Source: Melioribacter sp. (GTDB lineage: Bacteria > Bacteroidota > Ignavibacteria > Ignavibacteriales > Melioribacteraceae). Taken from it: a stretch of DNA of 64,000 bases. Made by a program: the position numbers and the translations under genes. Position 1 is the first letter of the stretch, and each line of letters starts with the position of its first letter. The stretch lies in contig JAOACD010000012.1 of the NCBI GenBank assembly GCA_026417975.1, forward strand, positions 62,001-126,000, written 5' to 3'. The notes beneath the pieces were generated by a model. It saw nothing but the letters and a program-made list of their open reading frames with translations, had not been told where the DNA came from and ran no database searches. Of this stretch, positions 36,019 through 44,107 are shown one piece after another.

Positions 36019-37977
36019 TTATTTAACTGTAAATGTTCCTGGTTTTGAAATAGAACTATTACCAAAATTATCTACACATGATATTGTCCAGAAATAATCT
36101 CCTGGTGACAACGAAACATCACTTGTTATTTCCACTACATCTTTTGAAATGTTATTCTTCTCCCAAACTAATACTGGTGCTATTTCGTCTGTATAAATTT
36201 GCAAAGTATATTTGAAATCGAAACCTGGAGAAAATTTTTTCCACGTAAATTTTGGTGTGCTATTTACAACGGCTCTATTTACGGGAGATTCAATCGAAAT
36301 TTCCTGTGTAATTACACGCTTAATATTTGCTGTACCAATTGTAAAACTTCTTCCAGATTTATCTTTTGCTATTATTAAAAAATCTGTTCCTATAGCATCT
36401 TCAAAAGAATTGACTTTTAAGTCAATACTTCTAAAGTTATTCTCATATCTAATTAATTCTGGATTAAATACTAACCTTCTTGTAAAATTAAATGAATTAT
36501 TCTTAACAAAAACAGAATCAACATCTCCCTCATCATCTTGGATCGATGCTTGAACATAGAGTCGTTGTACTTGAATATCTGGATATCGGTTCTGCACAGT
36601 AGTAAAAAGAGAAAGATTTACTAATCGTGGATTTGCATTTAAGAACCTATCTTCAATTTGCATTGAGGCTAAATTATTAAATTGAACATAAACAGAATCT
36701 TTGCTATAACCTTCTTTTTCAAAATAAAGCCAGCCATTATTTTGCAACAAATTGTCAAATTGATAACGACCATTGACATCTGTTTGTGTGATTATTGATT
36801 GATTTTTCCAAAAAACTTTAACTCCAGGAATTACTTTTCTTGGAAGTGCAACTGTTTTTACATATCCATAAACTGTAGCTGTAGTGTAGCTTAAAATTCT
36901 ATCATTAACTCTGAAATTATATTGATTATTCCAATTAACATAGACAGAGTCTTTCTTAAATCCATCTTTTTCGAAATAAAGCCAGCCATCTTTGATAGCC
37001 ACATTTTCGAGTTTATAATAACCATTTGAATTTGTCTCTTCAAATAACTTTTGATTTTTCCAATATACTCTTACATTCTGTAAAGGCCTTCTTGAAATAT
37101 CATAAACAAAACCTTCTAAAGTCCCTTTTGTATAGTAAAGTATGACTTCACTTACACGAATAGTTTTTCGATTATTCCACTCTATATAGACAGAATCTCT
37201 TGCAAAGCCGTCTTTTTCAAAATAAAGCCAACCATTTTTCATCGAAACATTTTCGAATTTATAATAACCCAATGAATTTGTTTCTACAAGTATATTCTGG
37301 TTTTTCCACAAAACTTTCACTTGAGACAAAGCATTACGAGGAACTGCATAAACAAATCCATCAAGAGTTCCAATTGTCGGATAAAGAATAATATCATTTA
37401 TATGTTTTGTTTCCTCATTATTCCACTGAACATAAAACGAGTCTTTTGATAATCCATCTTTTTCAAAATAAAGCCAGCCATCGTTCATTGAAACATTAGT
37501 TAATTGATAATATCCATCTGAGTTTGTTTCCGTATAAATATTTTGGTTTTTCCAATATACTCTAACATTTCCTAATGCTGTTCTTGGAACTGTATAAACA
37601 TAACCATCTAATTTACCACGAATATAGCTTAAAACAATTTCTTGAAAACGTTTTACTTTTTGATTATTCCATTCAATATAAATTGAATCTTTTGCAAGAT
37701 CTTCTTTTTCAAAAATTAACATTCCATTTTTCATTTGTAGGTCTTGTAGTTTAAAGTATCCCTGGGAATTTGTTATGCTAAAAATATTCTGATTTTTCCA
37801 AACGACTTTTACCCCAGATAATGGTTGCCTAGAAGCAGAAACAATAAAACCATCAATCTGGCCTAATTTATTGTCAGGATTTTGTGAATCAAATGGGTTA
37901 AGACGTGGTGCATCACAAGATAATATTCCCACACTTATTATCAGTAAAAAAATTAATGTGAATTTCTTCATTTGCAT
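36019..37977 (-). CDS. Lipoprotein with five tandem carboxypeptidase-regulatory-like repeats
   Basis: A 652-residue predicted lipoprotein: signal peptide with lipobox ILSC (Cys21). From about 39 to 450 there are five repeats of about 82 residues; the anchor WKNQ occurs at 60, 142, 224, 306 and 390. Each repeat reads 'LDGFVY...R.PL..VKVxWKNQ...TNSxGYYxLxNV...GWLYFEKDG..KDSVYV.WNN', the fold of CarboxypepD_reg/SdrD-B-like domains. The C-terminal region holds a further Ig-like segment and a final fibronectin-III-like domain (about 560-652). Likely an anchored envelope or surface stalk. ATG at 37977 or, two codons later, 37971. First gene of the operon leading to the sigma54 activator and kinase. 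Confidence 0.85.
   Translation of the reverse strand: MQMKKFTLIFLLIISVGILSCDAPRLNPFDSQNPDNKLGQIDGFIVSASRQPLSGVKVVWKNQNIFSITNSQGYFKLQDLQMKNGMLIFEKEDLAKDSIYIEWNNQKVKRFQEIVLSYIRGKLDGYVYTVPRTALGNVRVYWKNQNIYTETNSDGYYQLTNVSMNDGWLYFEKDGLSKDSFYVQWNNEETKHINDIILYPTIGTLDGFVYAVPRNALSQVKVLWKNQNILVETNSLGYYKFENVSMKNGWLYFEKDGFARDSVYIEWNNRKTIRVSEVILYYTKGTLEGFVYDISRRPLQNVRVYWKNQKLFEETNSNGYYKLENVAIKDGWLYFEKDGFKKDSVYVNWNNQYNFRVNDRILSYTTATVYGYVKTVALPRKVIPGVKVFWKNQSIITQTDVNGRYQFDNLLQNNGWLYFEKEGYSKDSVYVQFNNLASMQIEDRFLNANPRLVNLSLFTTVQNRYPDIQVQRLYVQASIQDDEGDVDSVFVKNNSFNFTRRLVFNPELIRYENNFRSIDLKVNSFEDAIGTDFLIIAKDKSGRSFTIGTANIKRVITQEISIESPVNRAVVNSTPKFTWKKFSPGFDFKYTLQIYTDEIAPVLVWEKNNISKDVVEITSDVSLSPGDYFWTISCVDNFGNSSISKPGTFTVK
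36628..37863 (-). repeat. Five tandem ~246-bp coding repeats
   Basis: The WKNQ codons recur every 246 bases (252 for the last unit) inside the lipoprotein gene. Units 2-4 are the most alike; units 1 and 5 are more divergent, as expected if central units duplicated most recently. Confidence 0.85.
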
Positions 37978-38014
37978 AAATTAAAAATTTAATTATAAAA
38001 ATAGTCTAAGGTGC

Positions 38015-38039
38015 AAATTTTTCGCACTACGAAAAATTT
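38015..38039 (-). terminator. AT-rich inverted repeat downstream of the nad operon
   Basis: AAATTTTTCG/CGAAAAATTT is a 10-bp perfect stem with a 5-base loop, about 70 bases beyond the last gene of the leftward nadBCA-yjjX-phzF run. The T run lies inside the stem and, on the plus strand, extends past it. Probable but weak terminator. Confidence 0.35.
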
Positions 38040-38107
38040 TTTCTGTAAATATGGCTATATTTTAATTAATAATAAATGAATTAAGACACAAAAATAATTT
38101 AAGCGAG

Positions 38108-38893
38108 TTATACTAAGTAAATTTCACCAATCATATATAATACAGCTTTGCCACAAATTTTGGTTCGGTTCCCAAGGTCTTCACAAATTAATTCACCTCC
38201 TCTTTTTGAGACCTGATGTGCCACCAATTTTGTTTTATTTAATTTTTCTGACCAATATGGGGTTAGCACAGTATGTGCCGAACCTGTAACTGGATCTTCG
38301 TTTATTCCCTCATTGGGAACAAATACACGAGAAACAAAATCTGCCTCTTTTCCCTTTGCGGTAATAATAACAGCATGTTTATGAAGGGTTCGAATCAAAT
38401 CAAAATTGGGAGAATAATTTTTTATAAAATTTTCATCATCAAATACTACAAGTAGAAAAAAACCATTTTCTAAAATATCTATTGGTTCCTTCCCAAAGCA
38501 CTCAAGTAAACCTTTTGGTGGTTTTGTATGATGAGGTTTATTTGCTGGAAAATTTAACGATATCATTTCTTCTTCTCGTTCTACAATTAATTCCCCACTT
38601 TTTGATTGGAATAAAATTTTATTCCTGTCTTTCTCAATAAAATTAAATATTACAAATCCCGTTGCTAATGTTGCATGACCACATAAGGGCACCTCTGAAA
38701 TAGGAGTCATCCATCTTATGTGAAAATATTCCCTTTCTTTAACAAAAAAAGCTGTTTCAGATAAATTATTTTCAGCAGCAATATTTTGAAGTATTTTATC
38801 ATCAAGCCAGTAATTTAATGGAACAACTGCTGCAGGATTTCCGGCAAAAACCTTAGATGTAAATGCATCTACTTGATAAATTGGTAGTTTCAT
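38108..38893 (-). CDS. PhzF-family isomerase/epimerase-like protein
   Basis: A 261-residue protein of the PhzF/diaminopimelate-epimerase fold. The N-terminal YQVDAFTSKVFAGNPAAVV carries the catalytic-Glu-neighbour region; SETAFF and PLCGHATLATG in the middle and INEDPVTGSAHTVL near the C-terminus are diagnostic for the family. Family members other than PhzF itself are mostly uncharacterised, and no phenazine genes are near. It overlaps the yjjX-like gene by ATGA. Confidence 0.9.
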   Translation of the reverse strand: MKLPIYQVDAFTSKVFAGNPAAVVPLNYWLDDKILQNIAAENNLSETAFFVKEREYFHIRWMTPISEVPLCGHATLATGFVIFNFIEKDRNKILFQSKSGELIVEREEEMISLNFPANKPHHTKPPKGLLECFGKEPIDILENGFFLLVVFDDENFIKNYSPNFDLIRTLHKHAVIITAKGKEADFVSRVFVPNEGINEDPVTGSAHTVLTPYWSEKLNKTKLVAHQVSKRGGELICEDLGNRTKICGKAVLYMIGEIYLV

Positions 38894-39441
38894 AATTTTC
38901 CCTTGGAATTTAAAAAAATTTCTTTATGTATAAATGGAATTAATGCTACTTTTAAACCCTCAACATAAAGTTCTTTTCTACTCACTACTCCATTTGTAAA
39001 ATATCCAATAGCTCCTTCTTTTTGTTTTGTATTTTTCTGACCTGTTAATTCATCTATAATATCACCAAGTTCCACTCCACTCAAAAGTCTATTAACAATA
39101 AAATCAGGTAGTTCGAAATGCGACGAAGTTCCAAAAGAAACTCTTCCTTCCCTATCCATAATACACATACACCCAAAAGCAAACCATCTATCAAACTGCT
39201 TAACTATTCCTCCTTCAATACCAACAAAAAAATCTGCTTTAATATTTTCTCTTTGATTTATATGTTTTAATTGATAAGTTCTATTTTGTGCTCCAAAAAA
39301 TGTTTCTTCATTAATGGGCTGATGAGAAACATTAGAACTTACCTCTATTCCAATAACTTCAATATCTTCAAAATAATTTGAAAAAGCCTCTTTGACAGAG
39401 TCTACCTTGACTGGATTTTTCGAACCAACGAGCACCTTCAT
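38890..39441 (-). CDS. yjjX: YjjX-type inosine/xanthosine triphosphatase (DUF84)
   Basis: A 183-residue house-cleaning NTP phosphatase that removes deaminated purine nucleotides. The N-terminal VLVGSKNPVKVDSVKEAF, QPINEETFFGAQNR and FFVGIEGGI match the YjjX/Tm-ITPase family. Length is standard. It lies five bases after nadA and overlaps the PhzF-like gene. Confidence 0.88.
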   Translation of the reverse strand: MKVLVGSKNPVKVDSVKEAFSNYFEDIEVIGIEVSSNVSHQPINEETFFGAQNRTYQLKHINQRENIKADFFVGIEGGIVKQFDRWFAFGCMCIMDREGRVSFGTSSHFELPDFIVNRLLSGVELGDIIDELTGQKNTKQKEGAIGYFTNGVVSRKELYVEGLKVALIPFIHKEIFLNSKGKL

Positions 39442-39446
39442 ATTTT

Positions 39447-40382
39447 TTATGCAATAGAAAGCATTCTTTCAATTGGTAAGCGTGCCTTAACAGCTATTTC
39501 TTCTGGGACTTTAACTTCATACTGTTCGTAAAGCAACGTATTGTATAATTTCTCTAGAGTAATCATTTTCATATACTCACAAATTGCATTTTCACTAAGT
39601 GGATAAAAATTTGCTTCTGGTTTTACTTTTTTAAGTCTATGTAATATTCCAACTTCGGTTGCTATAACAAATTCCTTAGCATTAGAATTTCTAACAAAGT
39701 TTATCATTCCTTCAGTAGAAAATATATGGATGTTTTTGCAATCAAAATAAAGCTGAGATTTTACCATACAAGAAGAAGAGCAGCCACATTCTGGATGTAT
39801 TAAAAACTCTGCTTCAGGATGACTTTTTTTTGCATTATCAAAATTAATATCTCCTATCTTTTCATGAACATGACATGCTCCATTCCAAATCTCCATTTCT
39901 CTTCCCGTAACAGTGCTTACATACATTCCTAAAAATTTATCTGGTAGAAACAAAATTTTTTTATTAACAGGTATGGAATTTATAACTTTTACAGCATTCG
40001 AAGAAGTTACGCAGTAATCACTTTCTGCTTTAACTTCAGCGGTAGTATTAACATAAGAAACTACTATATAATCAGGATGTTCTTCTTTCCATTTTTTTAA
40101 TTCTTGAGCATTTACTGTTGAAGCTAACGAACATCCAGCATTTAAATCTGGAATTAAAACTTTTTTATGTGGAGAAATTATAGATGCTGTTTCAGCCATA
40201 AAATGCACACCACAGAATACTATTATATCTGCGTTTGTTTTTGCAGCTTGCTGAGATAATCCAAGAGAATCACCAACAAAGTCAGCAATATCTTGTATCT
40301 CAGCAATTTGATAATTGTGCGCAAGTATCACAGCATTTTTTTCTTTTTTGAGTTTTAGTATTTCATTTATTAAATCATTCAT
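39447..40382 (-). CDS. nadA: NadA, quinolinate synthase
   Basis: A 311-residue [4Fe-4S] enzyme condensing iminoaspartate with dihydroxyacetone phosphate. Three cluster-ligand regions are visible: IVFCGVHFMAETA, LNAGCSLAS and CGCSSSCMVKSQ. AHNYQIAEIQDIADFVGDS is the substrate-binding N-terminus. It lies ten bases after nadC in the nadB-nadC-nadA operon. Confidence 0.96.
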   Translation of the reverse strand: MNDLINEILKLKKEKNAVILAHNYQIAEIQDIADFVGDSLGLSQQAAKTNADIIVFCGVHFMAETASIISPHKKVLIPDLNAGCSLASTVNAQELKKWKEEHPDYIVVSYVNTTAEVKAESDYCVTSSNAVKVINSIPVNKKILFLPDKFLGMYVSTVTGREMEIWNGACHVHEKIGDINFDNAKKSHPEAEFLIHPECGCSSSCMVKSQLYFDCKNIHIFSTEGMINFVRNSNAKEFVIATEVGILHRLKKVKPEANFYPLSENAICEYMKMITLEKLYNTLLYEQYEVKVPEEIAVKARLPIERMLSIA

Positions 40383-40392
40383 GTTATTCCAA

Positions 40393-41229
40393 TTATAATG
40401 TTTCTATTTTCATATTTATATCAAGGGCTCTAACAGAATGGGTCAAAGCTCCTACAGAAATATAATCAATTCCAATTTTTGCTATTTCTCTAACATTATC
40501 CAATGTTACATTACCAGAAACCTCAATTTTCGCTTTTCTATGTATAAGCCTTACAGCTTCTTTCATTGTTTCTATTGACATATTATCAAGCATAATTATA
40601 TCAACTTTATTTGTTATAGCTTCTTTTACTTCATCAAGAGATTTTGTCTCCACTTCTATTTTTACTTTCTTTTTCAAGTTCTTTTTTACAAGATTTACGG
40701 CATTTGTTATACTACCAGCAGCCTTAATATGATTATCTTTAATAAGTATCATATCATAAAGCCCAAAACGATGATTTTTTCCTCCACCTATTCTAACAGA
40801 ATATTTATCAATAATTCGCAAACAAGGAACAGTTTTTCTAGTATCTAAAATCTTTACTTTAGTATTTCTTAATTGACTTACATACATTGAAGTAATTGTT
40901 GCAATACCACTCATCCTCTGCAAAAAGTTTAAGGCTGTTCTTTCACCCGTTAACAATGCTCGTAGACTTCCTTTAATTTCAGCAATTTTTTGATTAGCTA
41001 TAACTTTTTCACCTTCTTTAGCTAAATATTTAAAGCTTATTTTATTATCCAACTTTCGAAATATTTCTTTGGCAACAAATAGTCCTGCAATTATACCTTC
41101 TTCTTTAGCTACTATAAAGCCTTTACCAATCTCCGACTTTGGGACAATAGAGTTAGTTGTTATATCTCCATCCCCTATATCTTCTTTTAAGGCTATACTG
41201 ATAATTTCATTAAGAATTTTTTTGTTCAT
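40393..41229 (-). CDS. nadC: NadC, nicotinate-nucleotide pyrophosphorylase (quinolinate PRTase)
   Basis: Converts quinolinate and PRPP to nicotinate mononucleotide. I chose the ATG at 41229 (MNKKILNEIISIALKEDIGDGD), giving 278 residues, the family length; the frame is open 29 codons further but that would run into nadB. Motifs are ALKEDIGDGDITT, GERTALNFLQRMSGIAT, RKTVPCLR, GGGKNHRFGLYDMILIKDNH and ISVGALTHS. It starts 19 bases after the nadB stop. Confidence 0.95.
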   Translation of the reverse strand: MNKKILNEIISIALKEDIGDGDITTNSIVPKSEIGKGFIVAKEEGIIAGLFVAKEIFRKLDNKISFKYLAKEGEKVIANQKIAEIKGSLRALLTGERTALNFLQRMSGIATITSMYVSQLRNTKVKILDTRKTVPCLRIIDKYSVRIGGGKNHRFGLYDMILIKDNHIKAAGSITNAVNLVKKNLKKKVKIEVETKSLDEVKEAITNKVDIIMLDNMSIETMKEAVRLIHRKAKIEVSGNVTLDNVREIAKIGIDYISVGALTHSVRALDINMKIETL

Positions 41230-41248
41230 AGCAATTATATAATTTACA

Positions 41249-42826
41249 TCAAGAATTTGGTTCACAAAACTTTGGTTCGGTATCTTTTTGTAGAACAATA
41301 ATTTTCCTAAAATCATCGTTTTTTTGTGGAAAATCCTTTCTTCTATGACATCCTCTACTTTCTTCTCTTAGTAATGCAGACAACGCTATCATTCTTGCAA
41401 CATTTATTAAACTATCTATTCTACTTGCATAATACTCGTGAACATCAAAAAAATATTTTTTTGAGATTACATCAAGTTCATTCAAAAAATAAACAAGAGA
41501 ATCCTTTGTTCTAACAATTCCCACATTGTTCCACAATAGATTTGCAATGTGATTTTTTATTTTTACAAATTCGTCTTTTAATTCTTCATTGATATAAAAT
41601 TGAGATAAATTAAAATTATATTCTGAAAAAATTTTACTTTCTAAAAAAGTTAATGCATGTTCTATAGCTCTTTTTGAAAAGACCAGACATTCAAGAAGTG
41701 AATTACTTGCAAGTCTATTTGCGCCATGTACCCCCGTAGAAGCAACCTCGCCTACTGCATAAAGTCGTTTTATATTTGTTTCAGAATTCAAGCCAACTTT
41801 TATTCCACCAACCATATAATGAGCAGCAGGCGAAACAGGGACTAAATCTTTTGTAATATCTATTCCATACTTTAATGCTTCTCTGTAAATATTAGAAAAT
41901 CTTGTCTTAATTTTATTTTTATCAATATGTGAAAGTTTCAAAAAAACATTTGGTTTACCTGATTTTTGCATTTCATAGAAGATCGCTTCGGATACTAAAT
42001 CTCTTGTCGAAAGTTCTGTTATATTTTCATCTTGAAGAAACCTTTTTCCTTCATAGTTAACTAAAATTGCTCCTTCCCCTCTTACTGCTTCTGTTATTAA
42101 AAAAGTTTCTTCTGTTCCAGTATAAAATGCTGTTGGGTGAAACTGAATAAACTCCATGTTTTCTACTTCGGCTCCTACTTCATACGCTAAAAATATACCT
42201 TCTCCAACTGTTGCATATGGATTGGTAGAATGTAAATAAATTGCAGATGCTCCACCAGTTGCTAGTATTGTTGCATTTCCAGTAACTAAAAAATTTTTAT
42301 TGTCATTAACATTAAAAGCCAATGCTCCTATACATTGATTATCATGGGTCAAAAGTTTGTATATTAAAGTGTTTTCAAATAGCTTTATCTTTTCATTGTT
42401 TAAAATAAATTTAAGAATAAAATTAACAACCTCTTTACCTGTTGCATCCCCTCCTGCATGAAGAATTCTCTTTCTACTATGTCCTCCTTCAAGACCCAAA
42501 GATATTTTACCATCTTCTTTATCAAAGTTCATACCCATTTCAATTAATTCATTTATTCTATCAATTCCTTCTTCAACTAAAATTCTTACTGCGTTTTTTT
42601 TACATAACTCTTCGCCTGCTCTTACTGTGTCTTCAAAATGAAGTGATGGAGAATCATCTTCGCCTAAAGCTACAGCAATACCTCCCTGCGCTAAATACGA
42701 ATTACTAATTTCTACTGTTGTCTTTGTAATAATTGCCACGCTACCATACTTTGAGGCATGGTAAGCTGAATATAGGCCTGCTAAACCAGCCCCTATAATT
42801 ATAAAATCAAAATGATAAGTGTCCAT
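41249..42826 (-). CDS. nadB: NadB, L-aspartate oxidase
   Basis: A 525-residue flavoprotein of the succinate dehydrogenase/fumarate reductase flavoprotein family that makes iminoaspartate. It shows the FAD-binding IIIGAGLAGLYSAYHASKYG, SYLAQGGIAVAL, GAEVENMEFIQFHPTA, RGEGAILVN and GEVASTGVHGANRLASNSL. The context with nadC and nadA separates it from fumarate reductase. First gene of the leftward operon. Confidence 0.95.
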   Translation of the reverse strand: MDTYHFDFIIIGAGLAGLYSAYHASKYGSVAIITKTTVEISNSYLAQGGIAVALGEDDSPSLHFEDTVRAGEELCKKNAVRILVEEGIDRINELIEMGMNFDKEDGKISLGLEGGHSRKRILHAGGDATGKEVVNFILKFILNNEKIKLFENTLIYKLLTHDNQCIGALAFNVNDNKNFLVTGNATILATGGASAIYLHSTNPYATVGEGIFLAYEVGAEVENMEFIQFHPTAFYTGTEETFLITEAVRGEGAILVNYEGKRFLQDENITELSTRDLVSEAIFYEMQKSGKPNVFLKLSHIDKNKIKTRFSNIYREALKYGIDITKDLVPVSPAAHYMVGGIKVGLNSETNIKRLYAVGEVASTGVHGANRLASNSLLECLVFSKRAIEHALTFLESKIFSEYNFNLSQFYINEELKDEFVKIKNHIANLLWNNVGIVRTKDSLVYFLNELDVISKKYFFDVHEYYASRIDSLINVARMIALSALLREESRGCHRRKDFPQKNDDFRKIIVLQKDTEPKFCEPNS

Positions 42827-42935
42827 TGAAAAAAATTATTAATTAACAAAAATAGAAAAATAATCTCAGAAACTTTTCAAATTGTGTAGCATCTTATTAA
42901 GTGAAATTAAAAAAAATATTTAAAAGGTCTAGAAA

Positions 42936-43280
42936 ATGCTTAAAACTAATCTTAATCACATTTTATCTGAGGAACAATACAAAAAGATTTTACAAGAAAA
43001 TGAAAATGTAATGATTTGTTGCGGAAGGATGGGACCAATGTGTATACCAGTCTATCAAGCGATGCAAGAACTCGAAAAAGAGTACAAACATGTAAAATTT
43101 TATGATATGGAATTTGACATTCCCGATGCAAAAGTCATTAGAAACCTTCCAGAATGCAAAAGCTTTGCAGGCTTACCATTTACAGTTTATTACAAGAATG
43201 GCAAAGTTGTAAAAGCAACCAGTAGCATTCAAACAAAAGAACAAATAAAACAAATACTTGATGAATATTTTGGAAATTAA
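42936..43280 (+). CDS. Thioredoxin-fold protein with a CGRMGPMC motif instead of CxxC
   Basis: A 114-residue protein with a thioredoxin-like pattern: helix, beta strand ending MICCGRMGPMC, helix VYQAMQELEKEY, strand VKFYDMEFD and a cis-Pro loop FAGLPFTVYYKNGKVV. The usual WCGPC site is replaced by Cys28-Cys29 and Cys36, a C-x6-C spacing, with another Cys in LPECKSF. Redox chemistry is plausible but may differ from that of classical thioredoxin. It is transcribed alone, divergent from nadB and convergent with ccmB. Confidence 0.75.
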   Translation: MLKTNLNHILSEEQYKKILQENENVMICCGRMGPMCIPVYQAMQELEKEYKHVKFYDMEFDIPDAKVIRNLPECKSFAGLPFTVYYKNGKVVKATSSIQTKEQIKQILDEYFGN

Positions 43281-43304
43281 TTTTTGTTGAAAAGGTTTAT
43301 CTAT

Positions 43305-43330
43305 AAGAATAATCCCGTTCGATTATTCTT
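43305..43330. terminator. Inverted repeat between convergent thioredoxin-like gene and ccmB
   Basis: A 10-bp perfect stem AAGAATAATC/GATTATTCTT with a 6-base loop. It overlaps the last codon and stop of the ccmB gene. No strong T run follows on either strand, so terminator function is tentative. Confidence 0.35.
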
Positions 43331-43982
43331 TCCAAATAAAATCAAAAAGCAAGTAGGAAGCTGTTAACATTATAACATCGTAACAGACAAGAACAAAAAT
43401 TTCTACATATGAAGAAGAAACAGAATTACCGTCCATAGAAAATTTTGTAAGCTCCAAAAGAATCAAAATTAGAGGAAGTAGAATTGGGAATGAAAGCACA
43501 GGATAAAGAGTCCCCTTTGAAGAAGCTTTTGAAATTATTGCTGCTATAATCGTAGAGGAAATTGCAATACCAATATTCCCTAAAAAGAACAAAATTATAA
43601 AAAGTAAAAAATTTCTTATAACAAACGACTCAAACAATATTAAAAACAAAATTGTAATTACAAAATTCATTAAAAATACAAGAACAAGATTAAATATTAA
43701 TTTACCTGTAAAGACAGTTGAAGGAGAAGCAACTAAGTGAAGAGTCATAGTTGTTCCACGCTCTTCTTCTGACACGAAAACTCTCGACAAGCCAGACATT
43801 GCAGAAAAAAATATAACTATCCATAAGAGACCACCATTTAAATATTCTGTAATATTTTCATTTCCAATAGAAAAAAGTATAACACTAATTGTAACAAGTA
43901 TAAACATAGCCAAAGCATTTATTGCATAACGAGTTCTAATTTCTGATTCCCAATCCTTTTTGAATAAAAAATAGGATTTCAT
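43323..43982 (-). CDS. ccmB: CcmB-like heme-exporter/ABC membrane protein
   Basis: A 219-residue protein with six membrane helices. The N-terminal KDWESEIRTRYAINALAMF and the loop SRVFVSEEERGTT are the recognisable CcmB features of cytochrome c maturation system I. No ccmA, ccmC or other cytochrome genes are adjacent, so it is an isolated copy here. It could function with a ccmA encoded elsewhere. Confidence 0.8.
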   Translation of the reverse strand: MKSYFLFKKDWESEIRTRYAINALAMFILVTISVILFSIGNENITEYLNGGLLWIVIFFSAMSGLSRVFVSEEERGTTMTLHLVASPSTVFTGKLIFNLVLVFLMNFVITILFLILFESFVIRNFLLFIILFFLGNIGIAISSTIIAAIISKASSKGTLYPVLSFPILLPLILILLELTKFSMDGNSVSSSYVEIFVLVCYDVIMLTASYLLFDFIWKE

Positions 43983-44107
43983 TATTTATCTATCCTGTTA
44001 AATTTTCTTCAAAATAAATACAAACTATTAGGTGATTAAATTCACACTACTAATTGAACAAATCGTAAAACTTTTTTTATATATTTGTTAATGAAAAACA
44101 GAAATCC

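Noticed and set aside
38108-38893. Phenazine biosynthesis role for the PhzF-family gene.
   Set aside because: No other phz genes are present; the gene sits in a NAD synthesis run and PhzF-fold proteins have diverse or unknown functions.
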